Shown: positions 22,233-34,566, counted from the first letter of the stretch. The stretch is DNA of 64,000 nt from Owenia fusiformis (GCA_903813345.2 CAIIXF020000007.1:19453564-19517563); one strand, 5' to 3'. The notes: generated by a model not told the origin, from the letters alone. Made by a program: numbers and translations.

Positions 22233-24743
22233 ATGATTCTTTCGTCGGAATTTTATTTTGTGAGATTGGCAGTACTTCTTTGTATGATGAGAAATGTACA
22301 TTCAACGATCGACAGAAATGGAAAAAGTATAAGTGAAAAATTCGCTAAAAAGAATGCTACCTGCGATGAAATCCCCGGTCCAGAGGATCTTCTCGTTTCC
22401 TGTCAAAACATGGATTTTTCAAATGGGTTTCCAAAACTTCCAGAGGATGTTACTGATTTAGTGATTGATACGTGTAAAATGCCAATAATTCAGAACTACT
22501 CCTATGGGCTACTTCCACGCTTGTGGAAACTGGAAATATCGTATTCTAATGTTTCTTTAGTAGCCCCAGACGCATTCAGTATGATGCCAAACCTCACAGA
22601 TATCAACCTATCAAACAATACATTGAAGGAGATCCCAGCTAATATCTTCTGGTTAAATAGGATAACAAACGTGGATTTAAGTGGCAATCAAATCAGAAAC
22701 ATAACATTTCCAAGTAATATTTCCGCAAGAGAAGACATCGATATCTCAATACGACTGTCTTATAACATGATCGGGAAGACTACCATTCAAAATGGAACTT
22801 TCAATGCCCTGGCGAATTTTACTTCGGTGTCTTTATTCTTAGACGGGAACGATATATCCACACTTCATCCAAGTACATTTTTGGGTATAAACAGGTTTAA
22901 TATTCTTGATTTGAGCAATAACAACTTCGGGAAGAAAATATCACTTATGGATATCGGACTCTGTATACGAGACAAACCAACAAAGGTTCTGAAAATGACT
23001 AATTGCAAATTGAATCGTACATTGACAGAGAAAATGTTTAAAACAATGTCTAACTCATCAATTGAATCACTTGACCTAAGTGGAAATAGTTGGACAATAT
23101 GGCCAAAGAATACACTAAAACATTTAAAAAACCTTCGAAACCTTACAGTAAATAACTGTCGTTACTTCGCGTTCTTTGAGGCAGCCAAGGAACTCGAAGA
23201 AGTACTCAATGTTTCACTGAGTTCAAATGGATTGCTTAAAACACACATTATTTCTATAATTATAGCTTCTTCAAAAAAGATCCAATATCTTAACATAAGT
23301 AGTAATCATTTTCAAGATCACTTCAAAGATATCAAACGATTGAACAGCACATCACTTAAAACTTTTGATATGTCAAACAACAATCAAATCGTTACAGAAA
23401 CATCACAGCTCGATTATTACAAAGCAATGAGAAATCTGAGTATACTTAGGTTGAGTAATACCAACAGTGACTTGATACATAACATGGATATCGGCACACT
23501 ACGACTCACCAACATGTCAAAACTAGAGTTCCTTGACCTTAGTCTCAATAAAATCTATATCAACCGTACAACATTAAATGCCAGTTTTATGGGTCTGACA
23601 AGCCTGAAGACAATCGTGCTGTCGTACAACAATCTGGCAAACACACCTTTTGACGCTTTGGAAGCGTTCTTCCATCAGCTTCCGACCCTCAAAAGTATAG
23701 ATTTGTCGTTTAACAACATACAGCATCTTCCATATGATGTCTTCAGCGGAATGCCAAATTTAACAGAACTCATACTCCAAGGTAATCGTATGACATCGTT
23801 CTCAAACAAGTACATCATGAACAACCCAAAACTTCAAAGGCTACTGCTTCAAAGGAACGCATTAACCTGGATAGACGCTACCATGTTTGCAAAACTAACT
23901 TCATCTTTTACGTTGAACATAGAAAACAATGCATTCTATTGCAGCTGTAATCTTCGTGATTTTCGACAATGGCTCAATTCCAGAAACAAAAATGTGGTAA
24001 TAGTAAAAGGGGAAAATCAGCATTGCAAGACCCCTAGTAGATTTAACGAAACTAGCATCAAGAGATTTGAATTACCATGGCTCGAATGTGACAATCACTT
24101 AGCCATAATGGTATCAGCATGGATCGCTGCTCCACTCTTACTAGCGAGTATGGTAGCTGTCATCATTTCTTACTATCGTTGGGACATCAAATACTGGTGG
24201 ATTCTTCGAAGGTCAAGGCGTACTAGAAGGGGGTATACCGAGTTGACAGAATCGAGAGTCAGTAACGGATTCGTATATGATGGCTTCGTTTCGTACAATA
24301 GTGAGAGTCAAGGTTGGGTGATAGATCAACTGTTACCAAATATGGAGCGATCTCCTGACGACGTCAACGTAAAATTGTGTTTTGATGGGCGTGACTTCAT
24401 ACCAGGGAAGTTTATTGCTGACAATATTGTTGATTCTATCAAAGAGAGCAGAAAAATGATGTTTATCATAAGTAAAAGGTTCATTGAAAGCCAATGGTGT
24501 GCATTCGAACTAGAAATGGCGCATCTAAGACAATTCGAAGAAAAGAAAAATCTAATCGTTCTCATATTTCTCGAAAAAATACCAAAGAAGAAGCTCCCAA
24601 AAAAGATCAGCTTACTTATGCGTCATGTAACCTACGTTGAATGGGACGAGGACAATTTGCGTTCCCAGAGTCTGATGTGGAAAAAGTTAAAGTTGAGCTT
24701 GTTAGACATTCCGTGTGATCTGACTTATGGGAATATCGCTTAA
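22233..24743 (+). CDS. Toll-like receptor (single coding exon)
   Basis: A cell-surface or endosomal innate immune receptor of 836 residues. Order: signal peptide (about 1-24), N-terminal cysteines (C44, C57), leucine-rich repeats from about 70 to 560 with LDLSxN-type motifs, an LRR C-terminal cap (about 567-619, FYCSCNLRDFRQWL to WLEC), one transmembrane helix (about 623-648), a basic stop-transfer stretch (RRSRRTRR), and a TIR domain (about 681-825). TIR box 1 is YDGFVSY (682-688), box 2 LCFDGRDFIPGK with the BB-loop Pro at about 724, and box 3 is reduced to YVEW. One cysteine-rich cap suggests the single-cysteine-cluster type. Signalling through MyD88-like adaptors is expected from the family, not shown. 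A poly(A) signal AATAAA lies at 24,773. An intronless coding region is common among large invertebrate TLR families. Confidence 0.97.
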   Translation: MILSSEFYFVRLAVLLCMMRNVHSTIDRNGKSISEKFAKKNATCDEIPGPEDLLVSCQNMDFSNGFPKLPEDVTDLVIDTCKMPIIQNYSYGLLPRLWKLEISYSNVSLVAPDAFSMMPNLTDINLSNNTLKEIPANIFWLNRITNVDLSGNQIRNITFPSNISAREDIDISIRLSYNMIGKTTIQNGTFNALANFTSVSLFLDGNDISTLHPSTFLGINRFNILDLSNNNFGKKISLMDIGLCIRDKPTKVLKMTNCKLNRTLTEKMFKTMSNSSIESLDLSGNSWTIWPKNTLKHLKNLRNLTVNNCRYFAFFEAAKELEEVLNVSLSSNGLLKTHIISIIIASSKKIQYLNISSNHFQDHFKDIKRLNSTSLKTFDMSNNNQIVTETSQLDYYKAMRNLSILRLSNTNSDLIHNMDIGTLRLTNMSKLEFLDLSLNKIYINRTTLNASFMGLTSLKTIVLSYNNLANTPFDALEAFFHQLPTLKSIDLSFNNIQHLPYDVFSGMPNLTELILQGNRMTSFSNKYIMNNPKLQRLLLQRNALTWIDATMFAKLTSSFTLNIENNAFYCSCNLRDFRQWLNSRNKNVVIVKGENQHCKTPSRFNETSIKRFELPWLECDNHLAIMVSAWIAAPLLLASMVAVIISYYRWDIKYWWILRRSRRTRRGYTELTESRVSNGFVYDGFVSYNSESQGWVIDQLLPNMERSPDDVNVKLCFDGRDFIPGKFIADNIVDSIKESRKMMFIISKRFIESQWCAFELEMAHLRQFEEKKNLIVLIFLEKIPKKKLPKKISLLMRHVTYVEWDEDNLRSQSLMWKKLKLSLLDIPCDLTYGNIA

Positions 24744-24772
24744 AATATATATTTGCATCTCTTATAATTGAA

Positions 24773-24778
24773 AATAAA
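24773..24778 (+). terminator. Poly(A) signal of the TLR gene
   Basis: AATAAA lies 30 bases after the TLR stop codon. Confidence 0.5.
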
Positions 24779-25199
24779 AGGAAGTATGTACACATAGGCA
24801 ACGATTGGTGGAAACGCAAATAGTAAATCAAGTCAACAGTGAGATGAATGGAGCAATTAGCGGCTTATCTAAGCAGGAAATACTATACTGCCAAAGTGGT
24901 AGCAATCATGTGATCGACTTATTTCAGGTGAAGGGGCATGAAAAAATACTTATTTTGCAATCATGAACACTGATTACTATTTATTCCAACTTTTAAATGA
25001 AATATGATAGAATACTAAATGCGATTTGAGCATAATTGTCTACATAGCATATACAGTTAGTATTTGTTTTAAGATATAAAACTGAAAGTTCTCGTCCGCA
25101 TGAAAACGAAATATGACCTTTCGTATAAGCTACATGTTCTCAAAATGATTATATGACAAGATGTTTGCAACTTCTGGTAACATTCTCTTTAAATGATAT

Positions 25200-25318
25200 A
25201 CTGTTTAACATGTATTGTTATAGTGCCTTATAGACCGTTTGTCGGCCTGGGGTGTTTTTTAATTATACATGTTTTATAATTTGGACACTTTAATAAAATA
25301 AATAAGAAATAAATAACA
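25200..25318 (+). mobile_element. Second LINE 3' end, related to the one at 18,785
   Basis: TCGGCCTGGGGTGTTTTTT, a spacer, and TTAATAAAATAAATAAGAAATAAATAA resemble the 3'UTR end at 18,690-18,785 (TCGGCTGGTGGTTTTT ... AATAAATAAATAAA). Only the 3' tail is present. Confidence 0.6.
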
Positions 25319-26526
25319 TTAAATGAGACGAGGAAATCAGAGGGAACAATAATTCAAGAACATTAAGCGTTCGGAAATATATGTGTTTTGTGCAAAAATT
25401 GTGTACGTCAAATAGTACTTTTGTCTAGGGTCACACAGTATTGTTATGTGCATCAGTATACTCACCGGGAACTGGTTAGGTCCGATAGTCATTGTAAATT
25501 TTTGTATAAAATTATTATGTCGATGGACTGGGAGAAAAAATTATCAATTACATTCTCCAAACACAGGGTCCAGGCATAATTAGCCATTATGTTCTTGTCC
25601 ATATTGATTGGATTGTATCTTGGATTGTGCATGTATGTGCAGTTTCTGCGCTGCATATAATCACAAGTAAACAGCAAATATGCAAAGTATGTCTGAATAT
25701 AAGCATATACTCAGTGACAGTACCCGTATATGCAGTCAGTATTCTCCATGGATGTTTGTTATATGCAGCTGCATATATTTGTGTTCCATATATGCAGTTA
25801 TTGTCTGCGTTCTGTCAGTGATGATTATTGGTTATAACATGCAATTCGAAGTAAATAAACACTAGAATTGCTCGTTATTTGCAAGCAATATTCTTTATTT
25901 TATACAGTGTGGACCCCTTTTAGGAGCCCTTGGAGAGACTGTTAAAGTTTCATTTTATCACTTGCATATTTTAATGAAACCTCTGTTAAAAAAATCAACA
26001 AATTATAAAACAACTTTGCAAAACCCGTCCTGTCTTATCTGAACGACTCTGGGACAAGCCAAAAGCTGCGTTCGGAATAGTAGATGTTAAAAATTTTAAG
26101 TGTTTTTCAACATATAGCTCAATGAGAGATAATAAAAGGACCAAGAAAGAGTATTCACATTGTGAGGTGTTGGGATAGACATTAACTATTTACATTCCTC
26201 TTTTCTACTGTTCCACATGTTTTGGCATACATCCACAAAATGAATTCTGTTAAGAAATGTAAACAAAAACCATGAAAATTGAGCCCGGTCGGACTGTATG
26301 TATTAGTAAACGTGATCTGCATTCTGAATTTGTCAAAATGTTTTACTTTTAATGCTCCCTTTTAATGTAACAATTTGAGATAGAAAAATATAGGGTTTTT
26401 GAGTATTACATAAGGAGAAAATAATATATATATATCTTAGCAATGCTTGCTACTAGAAAGCTCCACGGTAACTTGACAACACGTTGCGTTGAGACCATTC
26501 CATTCTGTCCCTCTTTGTCTACATTA

Positions 26527-26731
26527 CTGTATAAGTGGTATTTAATCCGAGTGGTTAATTTTCCGAATGGTCAAATTTCATCATTTTCCTAATTTTAATT
26601 TTCCTAATGACAAGAAACCTCCCATTGAATAACATTATAAAGACAATATTTCCGACATTTAATTTTCCGAACCTGGCAAAAATTAGGAAATAGGCAAATT
26701 AAATGATTAGGCAAAATTACCACTTATACAG
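26527..26731. mobile_element. 205-bp TA-flanked MITE
   Basis: Terminal inverted repeats CTGTATAAGTGGTA at both ends, flanked by TA (26525-26526 and 26732-26733). The inside has repeated TTAATTTTCC-type motifs and no coding capacity. Confidence 0.75.
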
Positions 26732-27585
26732 TATACAAAAGGAAATTAAAGGCCCTATCCAAAGTTTAAATCAGTTTGGCTTATCTTATAGTCCTAGCCA
26801 ATGTTATCAAAATATGAAACTTTTCAATATAATTTCAAAAAGTAGATATCGAAGGACTTTATTTAAAAATGTGACATCATTTCAAATAAAATTTTAGTCG
26901 TCGCGCACATATATGCAATAATCTACACGAATGGTAACAAACATCCTTGTGTTGAAAAAATTAAGAAAATTTGTTTAAAGATAAGCAAGAAATTAAATTA
27001 ACTCAAAGGCTCAGAAAAGTGGTTCAGAGGAAAGGGCATTTAATCTAAGTTCTCAGTGAATCCAAAGCTACATGAATATCTAATCATGATAAAAACTTAT
27101 TTTCAACCTATACAGGCCCACAATATTGCTTCATTTTGAAGGTTAAGCATAAATTGGTGGTTGAATAAATATACAAATACAAATAAATAGTGTTTTACAA
27201 AGTTGTACTTGATGATCTAAATCTAAAAATCTGAACTTTTATTTCTTAATGGTGAGAAAATAAAATATTTGAATTTTGAAAGTTACAAGATGAAAAATTT
27301 TTTTTCAAAAGAGAAGTTATCACGAAAAAAGCAAGTCCTTATATCTTCAAATGGTTTCTTTCTGGACAGGTGAAAATGGATATTTTTTGTTTGATAATGT
27401 TGTAAATAAGTTTAAAAGATGGGGTGTAGCACATGTCTAAGGCAAAATTATATTTCCAGAGGTGAGCACATCAACTGATCAAGGAGCCAAGACACCATAC
27501 CCTGAAGCTGAAAACATTACATATACACTTGAATATTTGTTTGCAAATACAGCATAACTAAAAGAAAGCAACATATTAATAATGG

Positions 27586-27591
27586 TTTATT
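27586..27591 (-). terminator. Possible poly(A) signal of the DUF3419 gene
   Basis: AATAAA on the minus strand about 170 bases after the stop codon at 27762. Confidence 0.35.
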
Positions 27592-27761
27592 ATGGCACTA
27601 GAGTTAATACATGTACCCGCATAAAATTGCAAAAATAGCAAAAAAGGCTCATTTGAAAAGGGCAGAGAAAGACAGTCAGAATTTGTTTCTTTGCACTCGT
27701 TCCCAAATCTTCTACAATTATTTTTACATATAATGTACCGTAATAGTTGAGTTAGTGTCTC

Positions 27762-30700
27762 TTATAAGACAGTGGCCACTCTAAGTGGTTCCCACCATGG
27801 CATCCTGTCATATTTAACAGAATCCGCTTCAAGCTTGTGCTCCACCTTGATAACACTATCAACCATCTCGCGAGGCCAATCCTTCGGCATACCTTTCAAA
27901 TTCCAGAACACGATCCGCCCTCCCGGTTTGCAGATTTTCCCTGCTGATCGAATGACTGAGTTATGATTTTCATATGTTAACCAGTCTGTTACATTCGAGA
28001 CACATACACCGTCGAACATTGGTTGCTTAGACAACGGGTATTTTCCGAGCCAATCAGTAAGTTCACCTTGTACCCATTGCATACGATTTACCCTTTCTTT
28101 CAATATTTGGAAATTCTCTTTTAGTTGATAATCTCGTAAGTTGTATTTCCCCGAGTAGCCACCTGTCAGCATATACTCAATACAATGATTTCTTTTCGCT
28201 GGGATAGTCTTGCAAATCTCTTCCATTCTCCTTCCATAGAATGTGGGATAGTCCACATCTGGAATGATCGAATAGTTGAAATCAAACATGAACCGATGAA
28301 CAAACTTCTTCATCGCCCTTCGAAAATGCTTTGTATTCATAACGTTCTCGAAAAATTCAGATTGCTCCTTCATATCGTCTCCCATCGATATGAATCTCTT
28401 GATGTCCGCTTGATCCAGGGCAACAAAGAAAAAATCCTCAGCTGCAGTACGAATTTTGGTTTCAAACTCGCCGCAGTGCATGACACCAAATTCAACAGCT
28501 TCTATTCGAGAGTCCCAGTACTCCTGCGTTGGCCGTTCAAGGGCTAATTTAATGGCATTGTATATTCTGATTCGCTCCTGAGGTTTGACATTTTCCCTGT
28601 CTATTCCGGTGAAGTCAATAAATTCTTTGTATGACAGGTGTTTAGTGCAAGCTGCTTGTAACTTTGCCAAATGTAGCTGTGGAATTGATAAATCAAGAGC
28701 CACAACTTCAGCAGGATCATCGAGTAGAAGGGTCATAGCATTGGCACCACATGATGCAATTGTGAAGAGTCTGTCTCCGCTTTTGATATTCATTACATGT
28801 CTAATAGGGGCAACGTCTTCCCAATTCTACAAAAGGTTATAATTAAGGTGTATACATTTATATTTTCCTTTGATGTTTAAGGGTTAATATTCACTGCCAT
28901 AATCCTCACTCTCTGATTGATCTATGTCCTACATGTTACTGGGAAATAAGAAGCCTTAGAGTTCGTCTTTAATCTAAATCATATGCCCCTTTGCATTCCA
29001 GTGTTCTTGTACCATATACCCTGGCTGTCATGTTGCAATTGCACTGTGTACTTTTATATATTTCATATAATTGATTCATGGTAATATCCATTCAGGTAAC
29101 AAAGGCAACAAAAAGATCAATGAAGGTCTTAAGAGTGAGGAATATTAACAGTTTGTTTTATAAAACAAATATCTCATTCTGTTGATATGAATACATGTGC
29201 ATCTCTCAAAAGTAATATTCTCCGAAGCTCAGAGGGCTAGGGGAATATTAAAATATTCGTACTTAGGTGGTTCAAAATGTTTTGCAGTTGATGCCATAAC
29301 TTCAAGGAAAATAGGACTTTTGCAATGGAACTTGGTACGCATATGTGCTATATATTTATACATTATACGGTAAAATTTGGGACCTCAAATTTTGATTGGT
29401 TCTTGAGATATGGTTGCTATGGTAACCAAAGTGGTGGGTACCATGTTCAACCCGAAATTACGTTTTTCCAAATAGTTTTCTTGCTTGAATTAACTCTTTG
29501 TAAAGTGGCAATTAGCAGGTGTAAGTGTCTTTGGGTGACTATTTTTCTTCAAATTCTTCAATTTTTCTAATTGTCTCTATGACATCACAATAGACAAGTG
29601 GCACGAAAAGTTCCTTTGTGATGTATACTGTCCAAAACCCAGTTAAAAAATTGAGATGGAAAAGTGAGGAAATTTTGAATTTTTTTCCCCAAATTTTCAA
29701 AATGGCAGATGTTTCCACACCAACCAAATTGATGAAATGGAAGCATAGAAATCTGATACATTGCATGGTTCAAAATGGCAAGACTTTGCAAGAGACTTAT
29801 GAACTGGTTCAGGGAGCATTTGGAAATGATGCCAAAAATTACACAACTGTAATGAGATGGTACAACGATTTCAAGAAGGGGAAGCGTGACAGTCTTCCAG
29901 ACAACCCCAGAAAAGGAAGGCCAATGACCTCTGTCAACCATGTGAATGCAGAAAAGATAAAAGTTCTTATAGAGCAGGACAGGCATATTTCATTAGAGGA
30001 AATAAGTGATTTACTGGATATATCTAAGGGATCCTGCCATACAATTGTCATAAAGATCTTGAAAAAGCGGTATGTTGCAGCAAAGTGGATTCCAAAGTTC
30101 CTCACAGTAGAGCAAAATGAAGCGCGTCTTGCAGCATCTAGGCAATTTCTCGGTACGTTTTGGCATTATTTCCAAATGCTCCCTGAACCAGTTCATAAGT
30201 CTCTTGCAAAGTCTTGCCATTTTGAACCATGCACTGTATCAGATTTCTATGCTTCCATTTCAACAATTTGGTTGGTGTGGAAACATCTGCCATTTTGAAA
30301 ATTTTGGAAAAAAAATTCAAAATTTCCTCACTTTTCCATCTCAATTTTGCAACTGGGTTTTGGACAGTATACATCACAACGAAACTTATCGTGTCACTTG
30401 TCTATTGTGATGTCATAGAGACAATTAGAAAAATTGAAGAATTTGAAGAAAAATAGCCACCCAAAGACACTTACACCTGCTAATTGCCACTTTACAAAGA
30501 GTTTATTCAAGCAAGAAAACTTTTTGGAAAAACGTAATTTCGGGTTGAACATGGTACCCACCACTCTGGTTACCATAGCAACCATATCTCAAGAACCAAT
30601 CAAAATTGAGGTCCCAAATTTTACTGTATAATGTATAAATGTATAACACATATGTGTACTAAGTTTCATTGTAAAAGTTATATTTTCCTTGAAGTTATGG

Positions 30701-31687
30701 CATCAACTGCAAAACTTTTTGAACCACCTAAGTATAATGGTTTTTAGTGAATACCTCGTTCGGATATCAACTCTTTGATAAAAATGGATATCAAGAAAAA
30801 ACATATGATGTTTCTGATTTATCCCATGTTTTTTCAAAAGTATACAAAACAGGAGATAAAATAAACATATTTCAGTGTTATTGAATATTCCATGTGCCAT
30901 AAGTGACTAGTTGGTGTCACATCCCTCTGAGTGGTTTTATCATTTCTTGACACTTAGAAAATAACATCAATAATATCAATGTTTCTTTCTTAATATTTGC
31001 AAGATTTCAAGTCACGTTCAAAATTATGATTTCTTCTACCTTACACGAGAGTATGGCATATAGTTACGATGGATCAACATACGTCATATTTCTTTGGGGA
31101 AACGCGATTGGCATGGAGGTTATCCGACGATGTTACGTGCATTTTAAGTATGTCTCGAGCAACACAATTTTTGTGAAATTTGAAAAAATGTACATGGTAG
31201 ATGAATTTTAAATACTAAAAAGGTAAAAAAAATTCTAACTCCGAATTGATGGTGACCCAAGACCAATGACCCACGACCGATACCTCAAACGTTTACTCAA
31301 AACTATTTTGGGTAAAATTCGATGGGAATTCTATACTTCATGTTTCAGGGAGTCGGCTTTCAAATACTGAAAAGTGAATAATTTAGTGCACGTTCCAAAA
31401 TATAAAAAAAACATACGTACCATAGCAAAAATAATGTCTTCATTTTGACCTCTATGAGCATCTTCCACAGTTTCAGAATAATGTTGCTTCTGAGCTATTG
31501 TATTAAGTACATTAGAAGGAATTTTCCTACTTAGTAAAGTAGAGATTCTTCTTAGCATCGCCATGTTCATGTAAAAATATAAGTCTACATTATACGCGAT
31601 TATCCTGTATTTAGGTATGTTACCGTGATTCAGACTGTTGTAAAGGACCAGGTATAGTATGGCAAGTGATTTTAGTTCCTTTACCAT
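27762..31687 (-). CDS. DUF3419/BtaA-like SAM-dependent enzyme, two exons
   Basis: Exon 2 is 28826-27762 (354 codons and stop). Exon 1 is 31421 up to a Met at 31687. The junction is in phase and the joined protein reads NEDIIFAM then NWEDVAPIRHV, matching the family's I/VYxxxWEDP-like start. Next come the SAM-binding segment GDRLFTIASCGANAM, VVALDLSIPQ and, near the C-terminus, KPGGRIVFWNL. The family includes bacterial BtaA, which moves the 3-amino-3-carboxypropyl group of SAM onto diacylglycerol in betaine-lipid synthesis. The second methyltransferase half of eukaryotic BTA1 is absent. Whether this animal protein makes a betaine lipid is unknown. The first ATG lies in a repeat arm; a second Met (about 31570, MNMAMLRR) may be the real start. 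The intron carries a mariner remnant. Confidence 0.85.
29262..30732 (+). mobile_element. Inverted-duplicated mariner-like element
   Basis: Both ends read inward CTTAGGTGGTTCAAAA and are flanked by TA (29260-29261 and 30733-30734). The right arm (about 30,161-30,732) is an inverted copy of the left arm (about 29,262-29,845), so the element is a foldback with arms of roughly 580 bp. Between them is the only unique part of a transposase. The plus-strand frame from 29702 (MADVSTPTKLMKWKHRN) gives an N-terminal helix-turn-helix domain and a second HTH-like segment (ISLEEISDLLDISKGSC), then runs into the inverted copy. The catalytic DDE/D domain is missing. It lies in the DUF3419 intron. Confidence 0.9.
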
Positions 31688-32290
31688 GAGTACTTTCTCA
31701 ATTCAAATGACATTTTTTCATTTATTATCTTTCAAGCAAATTCTCAAGGATAATAAAAATGTCAATCAATGAGGATCTTATTTTTCTGAATTTTATTGCA
31801 TGTAAGGATTATTCACTGTAAGTCTAAAACTATTGAATGCCCATGACCAAAAGTATAATGGTATTAAAGTCTAGTTTTGAAAATACAAACTTTCAATGAC
31901 CAAAATTATGCTGAAAACAATGGATAGAATGAGATATGTGGTTTTGACTTTATCGCATTTCAATACCCATTCCCTTTTCAGAAGTTGTTAATATATGTGT
32001 AGCATAGAAGAAAATTTGATATATTTAAAGTGAGCAAAACAAGATCCTCTGATGACAAGGTGGGGTCCTCATCCATAATTTTTCAGAGAGCTGGATTGAT
32101 ATTTTTATTATCACGGGTACTTCACTTGAAAGAAAACACATTGTTTTAATAAAGACCATTGTACAAAATTATTTTCCTGGCCAAATTGAATCTAATATTT
32201 ATGGCCAGAAAGTACTCATGCTGAATGATATGACTGTCCAAAATCACTTGTGATACTTTACCTGGTCCTTTTATATTTGTTTCATGGGAA
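31618..32290. repeat. Foldback repeat over the 5' end of the DUF3419 gene
   Basis: The left arm (about 31,630-31,760) and right arm (about 32,100-32,280) pair: AAAGGACCAGGTATAGTATG with the complement of CATACTTTACCTGGTCCTTT-like sequence, then GCAAGTGATTTTAG, CATGAGTACTTTCT and CTTTCAAG motifs. The right arm matches a copy at 53,500-53,655 better than the left arm does. The ATG at 31687 lies within the left arm. Confidence 0.7.
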
Positions 32291-34242
32291 CATGAGGCAA
32301 GGTTCAGCTTTTTGTAAGTATTTTATGATTTAGTAACCGGAATAAAGAACAGGCTCATTTTGACATTCTAAGCATGCAGCGGACTGTTTTATATTTTTAA
32401 ATGCACTTGTGTGAAAGCTGTTCTGGGCTACCAAAGTGTTTTAACTCTTGCCTAACTATTCTGACAAAAGGAGTATTCCAAGTTCACTTATTTTGTCAGA
32501 TCTGAAAATTCACAAGGGATCGAGGGTGTCAATAATTGTTATTGCTTGGAAAAATATGCTCAAAATGACCCATTTTAAAAATTTGACCCATTTTGAAAAT
32601 GTGGGCCCATTTTCAAAATAGAGACCCATTTTTCATAGAAGCCCATTTCAAAAAGGAGGCATATTTTTGAAACTGGAAAATGGTAGGCTTTTTGTGCACG
32701 AGGCAGACATAAGCGGTTTTGTTAACTTAATTTCAACAGTCATCTCTTGAAAGACCATGAAACTCAATTGCAAATTTTAAATCAACGTATCGAGTGTATT
32801 TGATAAAATAAGTAGAAACATCTAATACTTGGGTCAAGTCAGAATACCTTGAAAAGAGTCGTGTCTCATATTAGGAATATCATCAGTATGGTGATTTACA
32901 GTACGAGTAGATCTTATATAGTCTGGGTTGATATATGTTTTTGAAAAATTGCTTCTATCAGGTCAATGTGTTATTAGCTTTGTTGACTATTTATTCTATT
33001 TTCGTCAAGCTTGTACAGTCAGATCCATAAATAATTACTATCGGTTTTAAAAAGACAATCTGTCGCACATATAATAAATTCTTACCTCAGGGAATTAAGC
33101 ACTATATTTTCTACGTTCTGGAAAATACAAATATAGTGGAATTTGTGTCCATAATGACCATTGGGATCATTAAAATTTGAAGTGATTTCCACATGTTAAA
33201 TGTCCACCATTTTTGAAAATAATTGTGCATAGTCTCAAAAACAATTCTACAACAATCCATTTTAAAATAACATTTCACCACTTACACATCTATAATATGT
33301 ATTATACCATACTCTATATGTCTTTATCAATCAATTGATACAATACAATTACCAGATATACAAATTGAACAATTTTAATTTTTGTTTGAGACTACAAAAA
33401 CAATGGCTGCCATTTGAAAAATGGATTCACATGTTAACAAACTATCCACCATACGCTGATATAAAGCCTTGGAGACATTTATTCTGCTAATAATCATTTA
33501 CAGGAGTATATATTCTAGCAATGGAGGAGTGTTTGGCACATTAAATGTTCAAATTCAGCAAACTGTGCCAAAAATTCCAGGTGTCTTTTACTTTTGGATC
33601 GGACTGTAATTGTATTATTCATCAGAACAGGGTTACATGTTATGAAATACATCGGAACCTGTGGTGGCTGCACAGGTATTCACTCCAATAGAATGAAATA
33701 CTTTAGTGTGACAGATTTAAGTCAGTTTCATAGCTGGTCGCTTTGGAATAATTGTGGTGCTTCAGTGTTAGCAGTGTACTGCATAAGGTTGTGTTAGGTT
33801 GATTTCGGTATTGGTTAAACTCAAGTGCTGTATGCTGACGGGAGTAATGGGTCTTCAAAGTCTGATTGTATTCTCCATATTAGATATTTTCTGTATTTGA
33901 TTGTAATGGATGGATTATTAATGGGCTATGAGATAATCGTTTGACAATATTATTGTACTATAAATGATCACTTTTTGAAGATTACACACCGTTTTATAAA
34001 TGGGCACATACGTTTTTGTGGTCAGAAATATCCAACTCAAAAAGCAGTGTCTGAAACTTCGCTGCACAATCCTGCGAGGATCTTCAATTTATCTATTGAA
34101 AATCATTATTTTGATTACTTGTTTTTTGATGTCTGTCACCAAGGTTGGGGTTGAGTTGGGGCAGTTTAGGAGTTTCTATAATGTTAAAGCTTTTTTCTGC
34201 ATGTGCATTTTTATTGAACTTGTGGTGTACATTTATTTTATA

Positions 34243-34566
34243 CCTGCCACCCATTTGCCAATAAAATCAAAAGCACGTTTCGTATTTCTAATTCTCAACC
34301 AAGAGAAAAACGAGGAATAAAGTGAGAAATCGAGAAAAATGGATAATTAAATAATTAATATTTAAGAAAAATGTTATAGAAAGGAAAAATATAATTTTCA
34401 TCACAATGACATTTAATTTTTTAATTTTCCTGTCTCTTTTTGAATGTCCAATTTTAACATAAATATGAAGGAATATATCATAAGAGCTATTTCAACGCAA
34501 GAAAACTGAGAAGTGGAAAAATTGAAAAACCAACACATCTTCTGATTTAAGGTAATAGGTGGCAGG
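34243..34566. mobile_element. 324-bp TA-flanked MITE
   Basis: The ends read CCTGCCACCCATTTGCC (left) and, inward from the right, CCTGCCACCTATTACC. TA is present on both sides (34241-34242, 34567-34568). No transposase. Confidence 0.75.

Larger units (their letters stand above)
24780..27585. other. Intergenic region between the TLR and the DUF3419 gene
   Basis: No gene supported. It contains a LINE 3' end (25,200-25,318), repetitive TGCAG/TATATGCAG motifs near 25,630-25,800, and a 205-bp MITE (26,527-26,731). The open frames here are short and follow repeat sequence. Confidence 0.6.

Noticed and set aside
34000-34320. 106-codon plus-strand frame with hydrophobic stretches
   Set aside because: Hydrophobicity follows from T-rich DNA, and the frame runs into a MITE.
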